Source of the DNA: Plasmodium malariae
Lineage: Eukaryota; Apicomplexa; Aconoidasida; Haemosporida; Plasmodiidae
NCBI RefSeq assembly: GCF_900090045.1
Contig: NC_041781.1
Coordinates: 1,844,001-1,908,000 of the forward strand
Length of the DNA stretch: 64,000 nt
Reading direction: 5' to 3'
The translations under genes and the position numbers were made by a program. The notes beneath the pieces are model-generated. The model was not told the origin of the DNA, searched no databases, and worked only from the letters and a program-made list of their open reading frames with translations. Positions 50,911 through 63,930 of the stretch are shown here, piece by piece (position 1 is the stretch's first letter; each line of letters opens with the position of its first letter).

Positions 50911-53628
50911 AATATATAATAAGGAATATATCCTTTTTATGTAGAAATATTTAGTATGAAATAATACCTATAGCATCCTTAGTACTATATTTAATAAACA
51001 TACAAATAATTGCTTAAATTTTATAAATTCTGGTGCTTATTACTTTTGATTTACAATAATAAAAAAATATGTATTTAGTTTCCTTCGTAATTTAAATATT
51101 ATTAATATTTTTTAATATTTATTTATTGTATTGTTTATGATTAATTAAGTAGGGTGAATTAATAAATATATTTTTGAGTATATAAATATATTTTATGAAA
51201 AATATAAATGTGTATTTAAGTTAATACATAATAGGACAATTAATATAGTTTTATAGTATTGTTATAAATAATATTTCAAATAAAAACTATTTTCCTTTTT
51301 TTTATCTTTTTCTAGTTAATTATTATTATTTGTTGACCTCATTGATCAATTTGTTTATTATTTTTAAAATAATAATAATAAATTTGTCTTCTTTTTTATT
51401 TAATAAGATGAAGAGGATATTGTTTATTTTATGGATATATACATTTTATTTAATAAAAAATTAATATTCAATCTATGAAATGTATTTTATGAAAAATGTT
51501 TTGTAAAATATATTTACTGTAAAAAGTATCTTAACAGGAAATTTTTTTTTTTTTTTTTTATGCATGAATTTAATGGAAAACGAAAGTTATATTGTACAAT
51601 TATGTATATATATATATATGATAAGTAGAGAATTTATACTTTTTTAATAAAAATATTGTTATAAATAGCTCTGAATATATGAGAAACTAAAAACATTATT
51701 ATTTTATTATTCAGCCAAAGGGCGGTTTTAATTCAATTTTGAAAATATGAATAAAGCATATATTGTATGGAAAATTTACATATAAATAAACTATATATAC
51801 ATTTATATTATTAAAATATTAAATTTATGGATTGAATATAATCACATGTTAATATATAATATGTATAAATTTTTTTTTTGGTTTTCAGTATTAGTAAAAT
51901 TTTAAATATATATATGTATAAATATTTATATTATGATTAGTGCTAATGAAAATAAATATATAATTTCCAGAATAATGTAATAATTTATTGATGTGTTTTC
52001 ATATGTGTCCTATTCTTTATAGCTATCTGTAAATATATTAATTACCATGTTAACATTGTATTGAGAGTGCATCGAAATATAAGAGTTTACAATGACAACA
52101 ACTAATTGTTTTGTATTTATAACGCTTATTAAGTAAAATAAATGTTAAAAAAATAAATTGTTTTTTTTTTTTTATAGTAATTGAAAAAGTAATAAAAATG
52201 ATTTTACTTGCTAGATAAAATTTATGACGATATATTTAAAAAAATTATTCTAATATTTTTTACAAGGCTTCGTTAAGTGTGTTGTATAATATTTCTCGTT
52301 CAAAAATTTTGCGCATGATTTTCATGAAAAAATTTCATTTATCAAACTTGCTATTTTATATATTTGAATGAAATTTTTAATGTAATATTAATATATGTTT
52401 TAGTTATCATAAATGAATAGACTTATGAATGCACTGTTTATTTAATGAAATAGTCCATGAATGCTTATGATTTTCTGAAAATGTACGTATAAGCTGGAAT
52501 ATATTAGAATAGACTGTAAGAGAATACTACATTATTAAATTGATAAAAAAATTTTTTGTAAAAGTTATATATATATATATATATATATGTATATGTATAT
52601 ATATATATATTTTTTTAATATTAAGTATCGCTATAATTTTTTAAAATATTTTAATCCGTTTAAAATATATATATATATATGCGCAGACATGTGGAATATT
52701 TATATTTTGACAATATGTTTATTTTTTTTTTTTTGTATAATAATTCTTGAAATATATTTTTTAATTTATTAATGAATATATAATGAAAATTAAGTAGATG
52801 TATATAAATATTTTTACTTAAAAATAATGGTTTTAATGAAACAAAATTTAAAAATGTATTTTCAAGAATTATACAAAAATAAAATAAAATAAGTCATTTT
52901 CCATTAAAATATATATTCATCCATAAATTTCATAGTGGCATATTAATTTAATTTTTTTCATTTTAATTATATTTTTTACTATAAAAGATTATGTTTGCTT
53001 AGAAATCAAATAATGAATCAGCTATAATTAAAATAACACAAATCATTATTTCTTTAATACATTATTACTATAATTATATTGTTAAAATAATTAATATTTT
53101 TTAAGGGTGAAAAAGAGTTCTAAAATATAATGTTTTTACAATTAGAATTATTAATTGTATAGGATTCTTATGATTTGATCTTATCACGTTGATATAGAGA
53201 ACATTGTATTGCCTGTATTCTCTACGTCATATATTATATATTATATATAATATAAATATTTCAAAGTATTGTGGACTCATACTTTTTTTTATATTTTAAT
53301 TAAAAGAGATTTATTAATGAGATTATTTAGTGAACTACATTAAATAATTATATTATATATTTTGAATATATATGAATAATTTAAAATTACTTTATTTTAA
53401 TGTAAATTGTTTTTTTATAAATATAACATAAAAATTAAATAAAGTATAGCTGATATTATTTTACTTGGTATATGTGATAAGATCTATTATAATTATATAC
53501 ATTTTACTATGTATTTAAGAAGAAATAATAAAAAAAAAAAAAAATTTTAAATAAATATAGGATTATTTTTCATTAGAAGTATATTGTAATTAATATTTCC
53601 ATCTTTAAATATATTAAAAATTTAAATG
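50911..53628. other. AT-rich intergenic region between two decayed fam genes
   Basis: About 2.7 kb with TA microsatellites (51604-51620, 52568-52609, 52661-52680) and poly(T) (51541-51560). The frame at 52587-52772 translates TA repeats. No gene is recognised. Confidence 0.6.
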
Positions 53629-54490
53629 ATGGAACAAAAAATAAACTTACTAGTTATTATAAAAATTTTTGTGTATGTCTTTTTAACTTTAATATGTCAT
53701 TTTAACAAAGATGCAGTATATCCTTATTTAAGCATTTTTGTGTCATTCTAATTTTTATTTTTTTATTTATATTAATGTTTTTTTTTTACCATTAGATAAC
53801 TTATTCTATTAAATAAAAAATATTTACATTGTATTTTTAGAGTACGTTTAGAAAACCTTTAGATGAGAAAAGTAAGACTGATGGAAATTTAGTTACAAGG
53901 AATTATCGATTACTAGCAAAATATAAAAAGAATAAGAATTTAAATAATGTATGGTTAAAAGAAAATTATTTAGATAATGGTGTAAATGAAAAAACAGATA
54001 TATCAAATAATATAAAAGGAGTTAAAGGAAAAAACAAAGAAACTGGTAAAAGATTTTTAAATAAGGGACAATACAATATAGAATTTTTGGATAATAATAC
54101 TGGAATGTTTGATGGAAAATATTTCCATTTTGATAAAAAATTGATTAAAAAAAAAGAAGAATCTGTGATATATATTTAAAAAAATTAAAATTTAGAAATT
54201 ATGGTTGTGTCGTTGCTATATTTATTATTATTTTCTTGTTTGGAATAGGAATACGACTATTATCAGGGATGGGGTCATTAAATCCAATATTGGAATCTAT
54301 TACTTAGTTTTCGTTATTTAAATATTTTAAAAATGTTATAAGTGGGTTGTCAGACGTATATAAATATTGTCTTTTTGTTATGGCATTAAGCATAATTATC
54401 ATTGATATGTTGACTATAGTTGTAACATCGATTTGTAAGATCTTAATAAATAATGAAAAATATACAAAATTTAAATTAATAAATGAGTAA
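53629..54490 (+). pseudogene. fam-l/fam-m gene, recently broken
   Basis: Exon 1 is 53629-53715, 29 codons starting MEQKINLLVIIKIFVYVFL and containing ICHFNKD. The 125-bp intron has GTATAT/TTTAG borders and exon 2 begins in phase 0 at 53841. It reads STFRKPLDEK, then NYRLLAKYKKNKN with the export motif RLLAK, then ISNNIKGVKGKNK and GMFDGKYFHFDKKLIKKK. After about 112 codons a stop occurs near 54178. One frameshift restores KKLKFRNYGCVVAIFIIIF (first membrane span), a TAG follows after about 35 codons (near 54305), and the frame then continues through a second span (about 54375-54440) to INNEKYTKFKLINE and a stop. Only one frameshift and one internal stop separate it from a full-length frame, so decay looks young. 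An ATG three bases earlier (53626) is also possible. Confidence 0.85.
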
Positions 54491-57400
54491 GACGAATAAC
54501 AAGAAATAGAGATACCTCTGTAAAAATGTATATAATATGAAGTGTTAACTCTAATATTTTTATGTTATACTTAATAAGAATATGTATAATGTGTTAAATA
54601 TTATACATACACATGTGTATAACTATTTTATTTCATATAAAACAATACAAAAATATAATCTTTGTTTTTTTGTGAATTTGAACATTTTAATGTTTTTCAA
54701 TTTGTATTTTAATTTACTTTCACTATGAATTAAACGTTATGGAATAATATATAAGTTTGGGCTTTTAAATATATTTCTATAAACAATATATCTTTGTACC
54801 TTAAAATGAATATATAAGAGAACAATTCACTTAGTTATATATAAATGTGATAACATATATTTGTAATAAATTATTATAAGTTATATATTATATTCTGGTG
54901 TAATATAAAATTATTATTTTTTCATTTTGTTAAGTAAATGTATTATTTTTTAATTAATAAGAGTGTATCCTTCATTATATCTAATGAAATAACGTGCATT
55001 TATCTCGTTTCATTGATGTGTATACATATATTTTTTTATTTTAGGGGAAAATGACATTTACTATAAAAGATATTTTTTATGTAAATTTTGTTATAAAACA
55101 TAAATATTGGAAAGGTTTGTTATATATATATTTCAGTTCTTTTTACAATGTAAAAATAGGAAATTATAAGTATATAATGAATTAATCTACTTTTCAATTA
55201 TGGATTAATTATAATTGCTTACTAAATAGAATATTTGGAATCATTACAATTGTATAAATTTGTTAAATCTATGTTTATATTATTTTTGTACTTAATTGTA
55301 ATGTTAACTCAATTTTTCGTAAATTACTTGAATATATATTCTATTTAAAATAAATATTTTAATAATCTATATATTTTATTTATTTTTTATATTATTAAAA
55401 GATTAAATTATTGGACAATAATTAAAAAAATTTCAATAGATAATTTGTCGTACTCTTTTCTAAATATCATTTATATGGGGTTTACATAATGGATAGTTTA
55501 TATGTCATTTCTTAATAGTATCCGTGATATTTTTTTCGTATTATCCTAATAATTACAATAAATATTATGAATAATTTAATACATGGGTGTTGACGGGATT
55601 ATCCAATTGACAGTAATAAAAGACTTACTGTATTAATAATATATATTACATGTTTTGTTTTTTTATGTATTTTTTTTTTTTAAATATCTTCAATTATAAC
55701 ATGCATTAATATTATGTCTCCTAAGTAGAAAAATTAAATTTTCATGTTTAGCAATAATTTAATGTTTTAAAAAACCATGAGTGTCAAAAATATATTGGAA
55801 AAACATTTCATTTTTTACACTTATACACATGACATTATAGAATAAGTACATTTTATGCTTTGCTAAAGCTTCGAATCTAAGATATATATTATAATTTTAT
55901 TTTATATAAAAATAAATCTGAATGTTTAAATTTATGAAAATATATTTATAACGTGTTACATAGCACATAAATTAATAGCCAAAGAAGCTTCTCAAAATAT
56001 AGGAGTGATCTAAATCATAAATTAAAACTTATATAATAGTTATTTTTATAATGAGAAAAATACATTAAATTTCGATTAAAGGTTATGATATCATCTATAA
56101 ATAAAGATTTTTTATTTTGGATAAAAAAAAAAAAATATATATATATTTATTTTACATGATTTTTTGAATAAAACAGGATTCCCTTTTTATAACAACGGTT
56201 TTTTACGTATAAAACAATGTTTATAAATATTTCATTCACTGTATCACAAAATACATTTATTAAATATCAACATAAGGTAAATTGCATATTAAATATGTTA
56301 TTGGAATATTTTATTATAACATGTTATTTTTTAGTATAATATATTGAAACTGTAAGGAACACAATAAAATAAAAAATTTTCATAAGTTTAAATTTAAATA
56401 TAATTATTTGTATGAAGAAAAATTCATTAGGAAAAAATAAATGGCTATAGAAATTAAAATAAATATCCTTAAAAAATTATGTATCACTTTTTTTCGTTGA
56501 AAAAGTTTTAAATAAAACATTAACTAAAGTTTGTATATATATTATTATATAAATGAAATTTTATTATTAAATCTTTGATTATAAAAAAAAAAAAAAAAAT
56601 TAACTAAATATTTACAGATAAATATATATGGAAAAAACAATAAAAAAGTTTAAGCAAAATAAATATGCACTAACATTTTTGAGCATATGATCAAATTATT
56701 GTACAATTTTTATTGTATAATATAAATCCTAATAGTTTTTTTGTAATTTATTTCGTAATAAAAGTTGTATGCTACTTTCTTTACAAAATGTTATTATGTG
56801 TCAAACTTTTTTTATATAAAATATTTCGTTTAACTCTTTAATATATGTATGTACAAAATGATAAAAACGTTCAAATTATACAAAAGAAATACCATGTATA
56901 ATGTTACAGCATGTAAATAAAATGTAAAGGAATAAAAATATAATGTACAAATTTTTAAAAATTAATTTAGCAATTCAAAAAAATTGTTTTAATTGTAATA
57001 ATTATCTTTTCTTTTTTTTTTTTAATTTATTATTTTTTTTCTTTTAATTTTATTTACTTGTGGAAATAATTTTTTTTTTAAAATTATTTCTTTTAATTTT
57101 ATTAATATATGGAGATAAATTTTTTTTTTTTTTAATTTAATTTTTTTTTGTTTTATTTTTATTATGATATAGAAATAAACCTAACTGTTTTTTTTTTTTC
57201 ATTCTTTGATAGTATTTTTTTCAGTACTAATGTAATTATTATCAAATCTATTTTAAATATACTAAGAAAATTATAAAAATATTGAATAGTTTTCTTGTTT
57301 TAAGAGATTTTTAAATAATATGAAAATATTGTTTGTATATCTTAAAAATAAATTTTAAAAAAAATAATATACTATGAATTTTTTCTGTATTTATAAATAT

Positions 57401-58361
57401 TAAAGTTATCCTTATATATGTATTACATATGTATTTTCTTTATTGCTTTCATTTGTAATAATATGAGGATGTAAATATATTTAAAATTATTGAATTGAAT
57501 ACAATAATTTTATACTAAATTCTTCGTTATTTTATTTTATTGTTTCATATTAATACTTATGTATAAATATGGGTATTTATATTTTTAAAAGGAACACCTA
57601 TAATAAATGCTTTAAGAATTTTAGAATTTTTCATTAAATAATAATAAATCTTATTTTGATTTAGACATATATTATTTTATCTTAAAATTAATGTACAAAA
57701 ACATAACAGCCATGTTGTAATACCATAAAAAATATACTTAAATATATATATTATTTTGTAACTGAGAATTTCATTTTAATACATAATAGTTTATGAAAGA
57801 AAAAGTATTTTTTTAGGTAAATACTAATATACGTTTTATGTAATAAAAAGTATATATGTAATAAGTTCTTATCCTATTATTATTATTTTTATTACTACGA
57901 ATAATAAATATAATCTATCTATAGAAGGAAAGGTTAAAAAAAAGTTCATAAAATTAGAATTATTATATGGAAACAGTGCAAAAATACATATTTAGATTCA
58001 GAATATATGAAAGTATACGTGTATACGTGTTATATTTTCTTTTAATTAAATAATAAAATATATACAATAACTGATTAATTTTTGATTTTATATTTTCTTA
58101 TCTAATGTACTTCTTCAAAGTACATTATTTTATATTTAATGTAATAAATCCTACATTTATATTATTATAAATAATTTTTAATTTAATTTTCAATGTGTAA
58201 TTTTTAATATGAACTATGTATCCTACAAATTCAATTTATTACGTTTTAAATAAAATAAAATAAAATGTGAAAAATCAAAAGTAATTTAAAAGATTACGTT
58301 AATAATTTGCAGGATGTAAAATATAATTAACATTTTTATTACTTAACATATAATAGTATTA
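54491..58361. other. AT-rich intergenic region, possible signal-exon relic
   Basis: About 3.9 kb with poly(A) (56583-56599), T-tracts (57010-57200) and no intact frame. An ATG at 56629 opens a 20-codon stretch (MEKTIKKFKQNKYALTFLSI) that faintly resembles a fam signal exon but has no donor or exon 2. An ATG-led stretch after TTTTAG at about 55051 is similarly unsupported. The promoter of the next gene should lie in the last kilobase. Confidence 0.5.
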
Positions 58362-59257
58362 ATGCATGCAATAGTAGAAAGTATTGGGATCCTCGTTTTT
58401 ATTAAAATACTAACGTTTTCTTTTTTAATTTGTATATGCCATTATTACAATAATGTGGTACTATAATATTACTTCGTATTGTTTCATTTGTTTCTGTATT
58501 TTATTTTTAACAATAAAATTTTCTTAGTTTAGAAATGTATATACTTGTATATTATAAATGTTTACGTTCTTTTATTTAGTCTATGTGTGGTAATTCAATA
58601 GATAAGAAGTACACACTAGATGAATTTTCGCGTATAACAACTGATAGAATTCTATCAAGGAGTTCATTGGATACAAAATCAACTGACGTTACATCAAATG
58701 ACAAGGGTGACACTAAATTAAAGGATGAAAAGAAAAACATATATGAAAATAGCGAAATCCCTAAACCCGGAAGAGAAAAAGTAGAGGAAATTTTGTTAGA
58801 AAATGAGGGAAGGAATAGATTACCTAAGAGAAAAAAAACTATTTTTACTAGAATGGATGAATTTTTTGAGAAAATGATATTCAGTCTTTTAGGTCCCATA
58901 GATATAATTAAATATAACTTGGAAATTAATAACAAGATTGAAGGTAAAACGGTAAATAGAAAGATGGATTTAGGAATTTCGCCACCCTATTTAGTTTTTT
59001 TGGCAGGATTTGCACTCTTTATAATATCGATTGCTTTAGTTTCACATTACGATAATGGAGATGTAAAAACAATGATAGCAAATTTATCAAGTACACTATA
59101 CCATGTAATTTTAATATTTTTAATATCTGTGGTGGTTTTGAGCATATTTGGTTTTATTTATGTTTCTATTAAAAAGGAAAAATATGAAAAAATAAGGGCA
59201 AATAATTCTAAAATTTGTTATAATATTCTTAATTACTTTTATAAGAAATACATTTAA
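58362..59257 (+). CDS. Exported two-membrane-segment protein, intact, two exons
   Basis: Exon 1 is 58362-58457, 32 codons starting MHAIVESIGILVFIKIL and containing ICICHYYNN, the fam-type signal exon. The 122-bp intron has GTACTA/TTTAG borders and exon 2 is 58580-59257 in phase 0. The product is 257 residues. RILSR at about 55-59 sits where PEXEL is expected but has Arg at position 5. A charged region follows, then MDEFFEKMIFSLLGPIDII (about 124-143), KPPYL-like GISPPYLVFLAGFALF leading the first membrane span (about 169-188), and a second span (about 205-227) before a Lys/Tyr-rich tail. The plan is that of fam-l/fam-m and related exported proteins; I cannot fix the subfamily. It is the only fully open exported-protein gene in the outer zone. 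Function is unknown; insertion in the host-cell or vacuole membrane is inferred. Confidence 0.87.
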
Positions 59258-62200
59258 TGTTAAATAATAATATTTGCAGCATCCTTAAAAATATTGAACA
59301 TATAAGATACATAGAGTTACAAAAATTTTATAATATAAAATACATATACATAACTATTTTCGTATGAAATAGAAAAATATGTATTTTTAATATATAGTAA
59401 ATTTGAATGTTTTATTTTTTAAATTTATATTTTAAGGAGTTGTTTGTATATAATATTTTGTAATAATACTTATGTATAGGTAAATATATTTATGTATGAA
59501 ATATATGCATGTTTCATAAATTTAATATAAAATGATGAATTTCGTATATTTCCTTTAAATTAATAGGAAATTCTATGCTGCTAAACTTATGAAATGGATG
59601 TAATTTTTTTCCTTTTATTTTAGTTTCATTTAGACTAAAATGTTGTTTTGTGAGGTAGAAAAAATTATTATCTGCTCTAAATTGATTGTATACATCTTTT
59701 ACTGTATTTTAAAAAAAAGGGGAATATTTTTTTTTGGACGATTTGAAAAAAGAAAATTTAATTAATATTAATTTTAGATGTTAATATGATAAATGTATTA
59801 CAATACGTATTTAATACAAAAACGTTTTGTTATATGTTTAAATTATTGAATCTTTTATATATGAAAATATAATTATGTCATTATATAATATTTTATTTAA
59901 TAATGAATTGATTAATAATTAATGCTAATTTTACAAAATATAATTTATTTCATCTAAATACGATATATACAAACTTAATATGTTGCTTATTAAGAATGTA
60001 CTGTTAATTCAATTTTATTGGAATTACTTGAGTACGCATTACGATAATATGTTATAAATATATATTCCACATTTTATTTTTTATTTTAGTTAATATTAAA
60101 AATTTAGGTACCTATTAAAATTATTAATTATATATATATAATATATATTCATAAAAAATATTTATAAATAAAAATTACTCTTTATAATAGAAACCGTTAT
60201 ATTATTCATAGAAAATTTTTAAGAAAAAATAAAATAGATGTTTAAGGTTTCTATACATATTCATTTTTAATGGGTTATAATGTGTATTATTATAGTAAAT
60301 TTACGGTAAGATCTTTATTTCTGTATGTTTTTCTTCATAATTTTTGCATATATATGTACTAAAATTTTCATGATTAATATATGCGTACGCAAACTAATAT
60401 ATACTTTTTTAATTTCACTTATACTATCTATTTATATAAAAGGTTTTTAAATGTATTTTAGATCAATGTTAGAAATACCTTATGTAAATTTACACTTGGT
60501 AATAATGTAGTATTACATGTTCACTAGAATATTAGATGTTTTATTATCATGACTATTTATAAATTTACATAGATTTTTAAAATGGAGAATTTAAAAAATA
60601 ATTAAATTTTTTTGAGGAATTATTAACTAATAATATTCATTATTACTTAAATGAAAATTGTGTATATATATGTCATTATATAAAGTCATATTATTTTTTA
60701 TATGTTCTGTGTTTCCACGATGGAAATATTGAATATGTAATTTATAAGTTTCGTCAAAATATTTTTATATATCTTAATAGCAATTTAATTAATATATTAA
60801 TATCTATAATTGCAGTTATTATGCATGCATTTGTATGTAGTTTGAAAAGTATTAAAGTACTTTTTTTCTTATATAAAAATTCAATTAAAATAATGAATAA
60901 ATACAATGAACTGTTATTTATTATTAGATGTGCATTAAAATTATGGATAAAGATTCTAAATTAGTTTTAATAGCACTTCAATTTTCAATAGCGTTATAAT
61001 TTATAGTGTCTATAAAAACTTAATACTTCAAAAACTAAAAAATGGAAAGAATACATATAAATAAACTAAAAAGCGTAATAATAATAAAAGAAAAAAAACG
61101 TATGAATTAGTATATCAATAAAAACTTAACAAGAATATATGTAATAAATAGATATATTTATCTTAAAGTATATTTTAGAAATGGAACAAAGTAATATACA
61201 TTGTATTTTAAAATGTAACTTGGAAAATATAATATACACAAATATTTTATATGGAAGGTTACTACTTGAGAATACTGAATAGTATATTAATACAGGTTGG
61301 TGATAAAAGATATCAAATGTATATCTTAACATTTATAGAAAGGAAATTATAGCTTATTAACAAATGTGTAAGTAAAATGATGTGTAAATTTTCCTCCATA
61401 AAAATCTCTATATAGTCCATATGTTTATATATCTAATGTTAAATAATATATTAGACTAATTTCATGTATAAAGGTAAAGTTATTTTGTATATGAAATATA
61501 TTAACAGTGATTCAATAATATATACATTACAATAGATATAATTGAACGGTAAAAGATATCGAATTAATATACCTATGAAAGAATTATGTAATATAGAATA
61601 ATATAATTTTTGAATAATATATTAATAAAGAATATTTTATAAAAGAATAGTAATGTTATAATTATAAGATATAAATTATAAGAATATAATTAAAATATTC
61701 CAATTTTATTAGTATTTTTGCTTTATGTTTCTTAATTTCACGCAAACATGTATAAAAAAGGTGTATTATTAATTTCTTCTTTATGTAGTGAATCAATTAA
61801 AAAAATTTATAAACAACATGGGGGTACATATATCTGAATATTAAATCATTATGCATAGAGTAGGAGTATATGTGTATATAAATGTACAATTAATATATTA
61901 ATTACTTTATATAATTTGTGCATGCATGAATTATTTTATTAATTTTTAATAGTGTAATAAATATATATAATATACCAAAACAGGAATATTGCAGTACTAC
62001 TAAAAAATAAATCAATTAGAAAATGAAACTTTTGTAGAACATTTTTAATTGATTTTTATTATTTTTTTAAAAAAATATTGCTGTGAAAAATTTATTGCTA
62101 ATATTGTTATGAACTTAATCGTGTACAAAATTAAAAAAATATTATAATAGTAAAAAAGAGTATTAATAAAACATGAACACTTATCATTATATTACGTTTA

Positions 62201-63930
62201 AATAATAATAAATTAAATATTAGTGCGCATATATATTAGCACAAATTCTCTTATGATGAAGGCGCATAACAAGGAAAATATTAAATACATCATAAAAAAA
62301 AAAAATGGTTAATAAATTCTTCCTTCATTATATAAAAACATAAAAGATTCAGGTAAAAATTAAAAAAATACGATTATGATAAAATTAAATAATAGAATTT
62401 TTAAGGAATATTGAATAAAATTTTTTTTCTATGAGACTACAATTCTATTTATAGTTGGAATAAAGATATAATTATTCTAAATCCTGTGCTATTATTTTTT
62501 TAATTTAAAAATTCCTTTTAAAATTAATAATATTCTATTATTTTTTAATAAATTATGTTCTTTTAGAAAAAATTATTATAATATTTTTTTATATGTTCAA
62601 AATAATTTATTGTTCATATAATAATTAACTGATGGTTATTATGTCATAAATGATAAATTAAAAAAGTATTATAATATATAAAACATTTGCTGCTAAATAT
62701 ATATTTTATATAATAAAAATCATTATTCAATTATATTAGGTTTTTGTTGTAGTTTTTTTTTTTTTAAATATTTGATATATATATTATATGATTATAAAAC
62801 TATAAAGAAAATTATAAATTCCTTCTAAAATGTACGTAAGAAACATTAATGAAAGAAAGAATGAATCATTTGATAAATAATTATTATAATTTTATTATAT
62901 TAATTAATTAAAAATGTTGTACGTAACATTTATTTTTAAATGTATTTCAGTTGAAATATTCTTGATATTATTACTATTGAATCGAATCTGTATTTAATAA
63001 ATTAAATTTTAATTTTAATATTTTTTTTTTGTATGCATAAATATAAATACTAATTTACTTATATGAATAAGTAGTGAATCTACAAATCCATTAATTTATT
63101 GTTGTTACGTAATAATAATAAGTATCCAAAATATACTTAATTTATGATATTATTAATTTATTGATACAGAAATAAAGTATTAATGTTGTTCGTATATTTA
63201 AAAATATAAAAAGTTTAGAAAAATATATAATAAAATAAAAACTTTATTTCTAAGAATATGCGTAATTTACCAATATAATCATTCTCTTTTATTATGGTAT
63301 ATAGTATAATTTGTATGTGGGAATCTTATTTTTTTAAATATAAGCTTTTTCATTTATTTTTATAGTTAATAGTATTAATTTTTAAGTTCAAAATATAACT
63401 AAATGCAATTTACATATATTATAATTACGGATGTAAAAAAAAACATTAATATTAATAATGAATGTCTTAATACATAGTAATATATATATCTATATTTTAT
63501 AGTTTTTATATTTTTAATAAATCCTATATTTGAAATTATTGTACTATAATTTTTTTTATTTTCAGAAAGGTTAATAAAATATTATTTAGTTACTGTATTA
63601 TTAAAATGAACTCATATAATTTAAATATTTATGTATGAATTCGAATTATGTTATTTTAGTTAATGTTCGTATTTTTAAAAAATAATAGTAATATAAAAAT
63701 TTTATAATAAATATTTAATGTTATCTTTCATGGTTTACATTGTATAATGCAATATAGTTATATATATATATATATGTATATGGTATTATTTTTTTTTTTT
63801 TTTGAAATAATTAAAAGTAATAACAGAAAATTTTTTTTATTAAATTTAGTGACCTTTATCTTTGGAAGAATATTATATTATGGTTAGATATTTTCTTACT
63901 GAATATACTATGATATTAGGAAAATAAATT
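59258..63930. other. 4.7-kb AT-rich intergenic region
   Basis: Extremely AT-rich with no intact gene. An ATG at about 59640 opens 41 codons (MLFCEVEKIIICSKLIVYIF) without an intron donor or family features. The minus-strand frame at 61126-61332 is a low-complexity chance frame. The upstream region of the truncated fam gene lies at the right end, with a poly(T) tract at 63790-63803. Confidence 0.55.

Noticed and set aside
52587..52772. Plus-strand frame of Tyr/Ile repeats
   Set aside because: Starts inside a TA microsatellite; no protein-like composition.
56629..56691. Fam-like signal exon (MEKTIKKFKQNK...)
   Set aside because: Resemblance is limited to a few residues, it ends at a stop without a donor, and no exon 2 follows.
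58576..58935. 119-codon frame antisense to the exported gene at 58362-59257
   Set aside because: It is the shadow of exon 2, which has splice borders, a signal exon and membrane spans on the plus strand.
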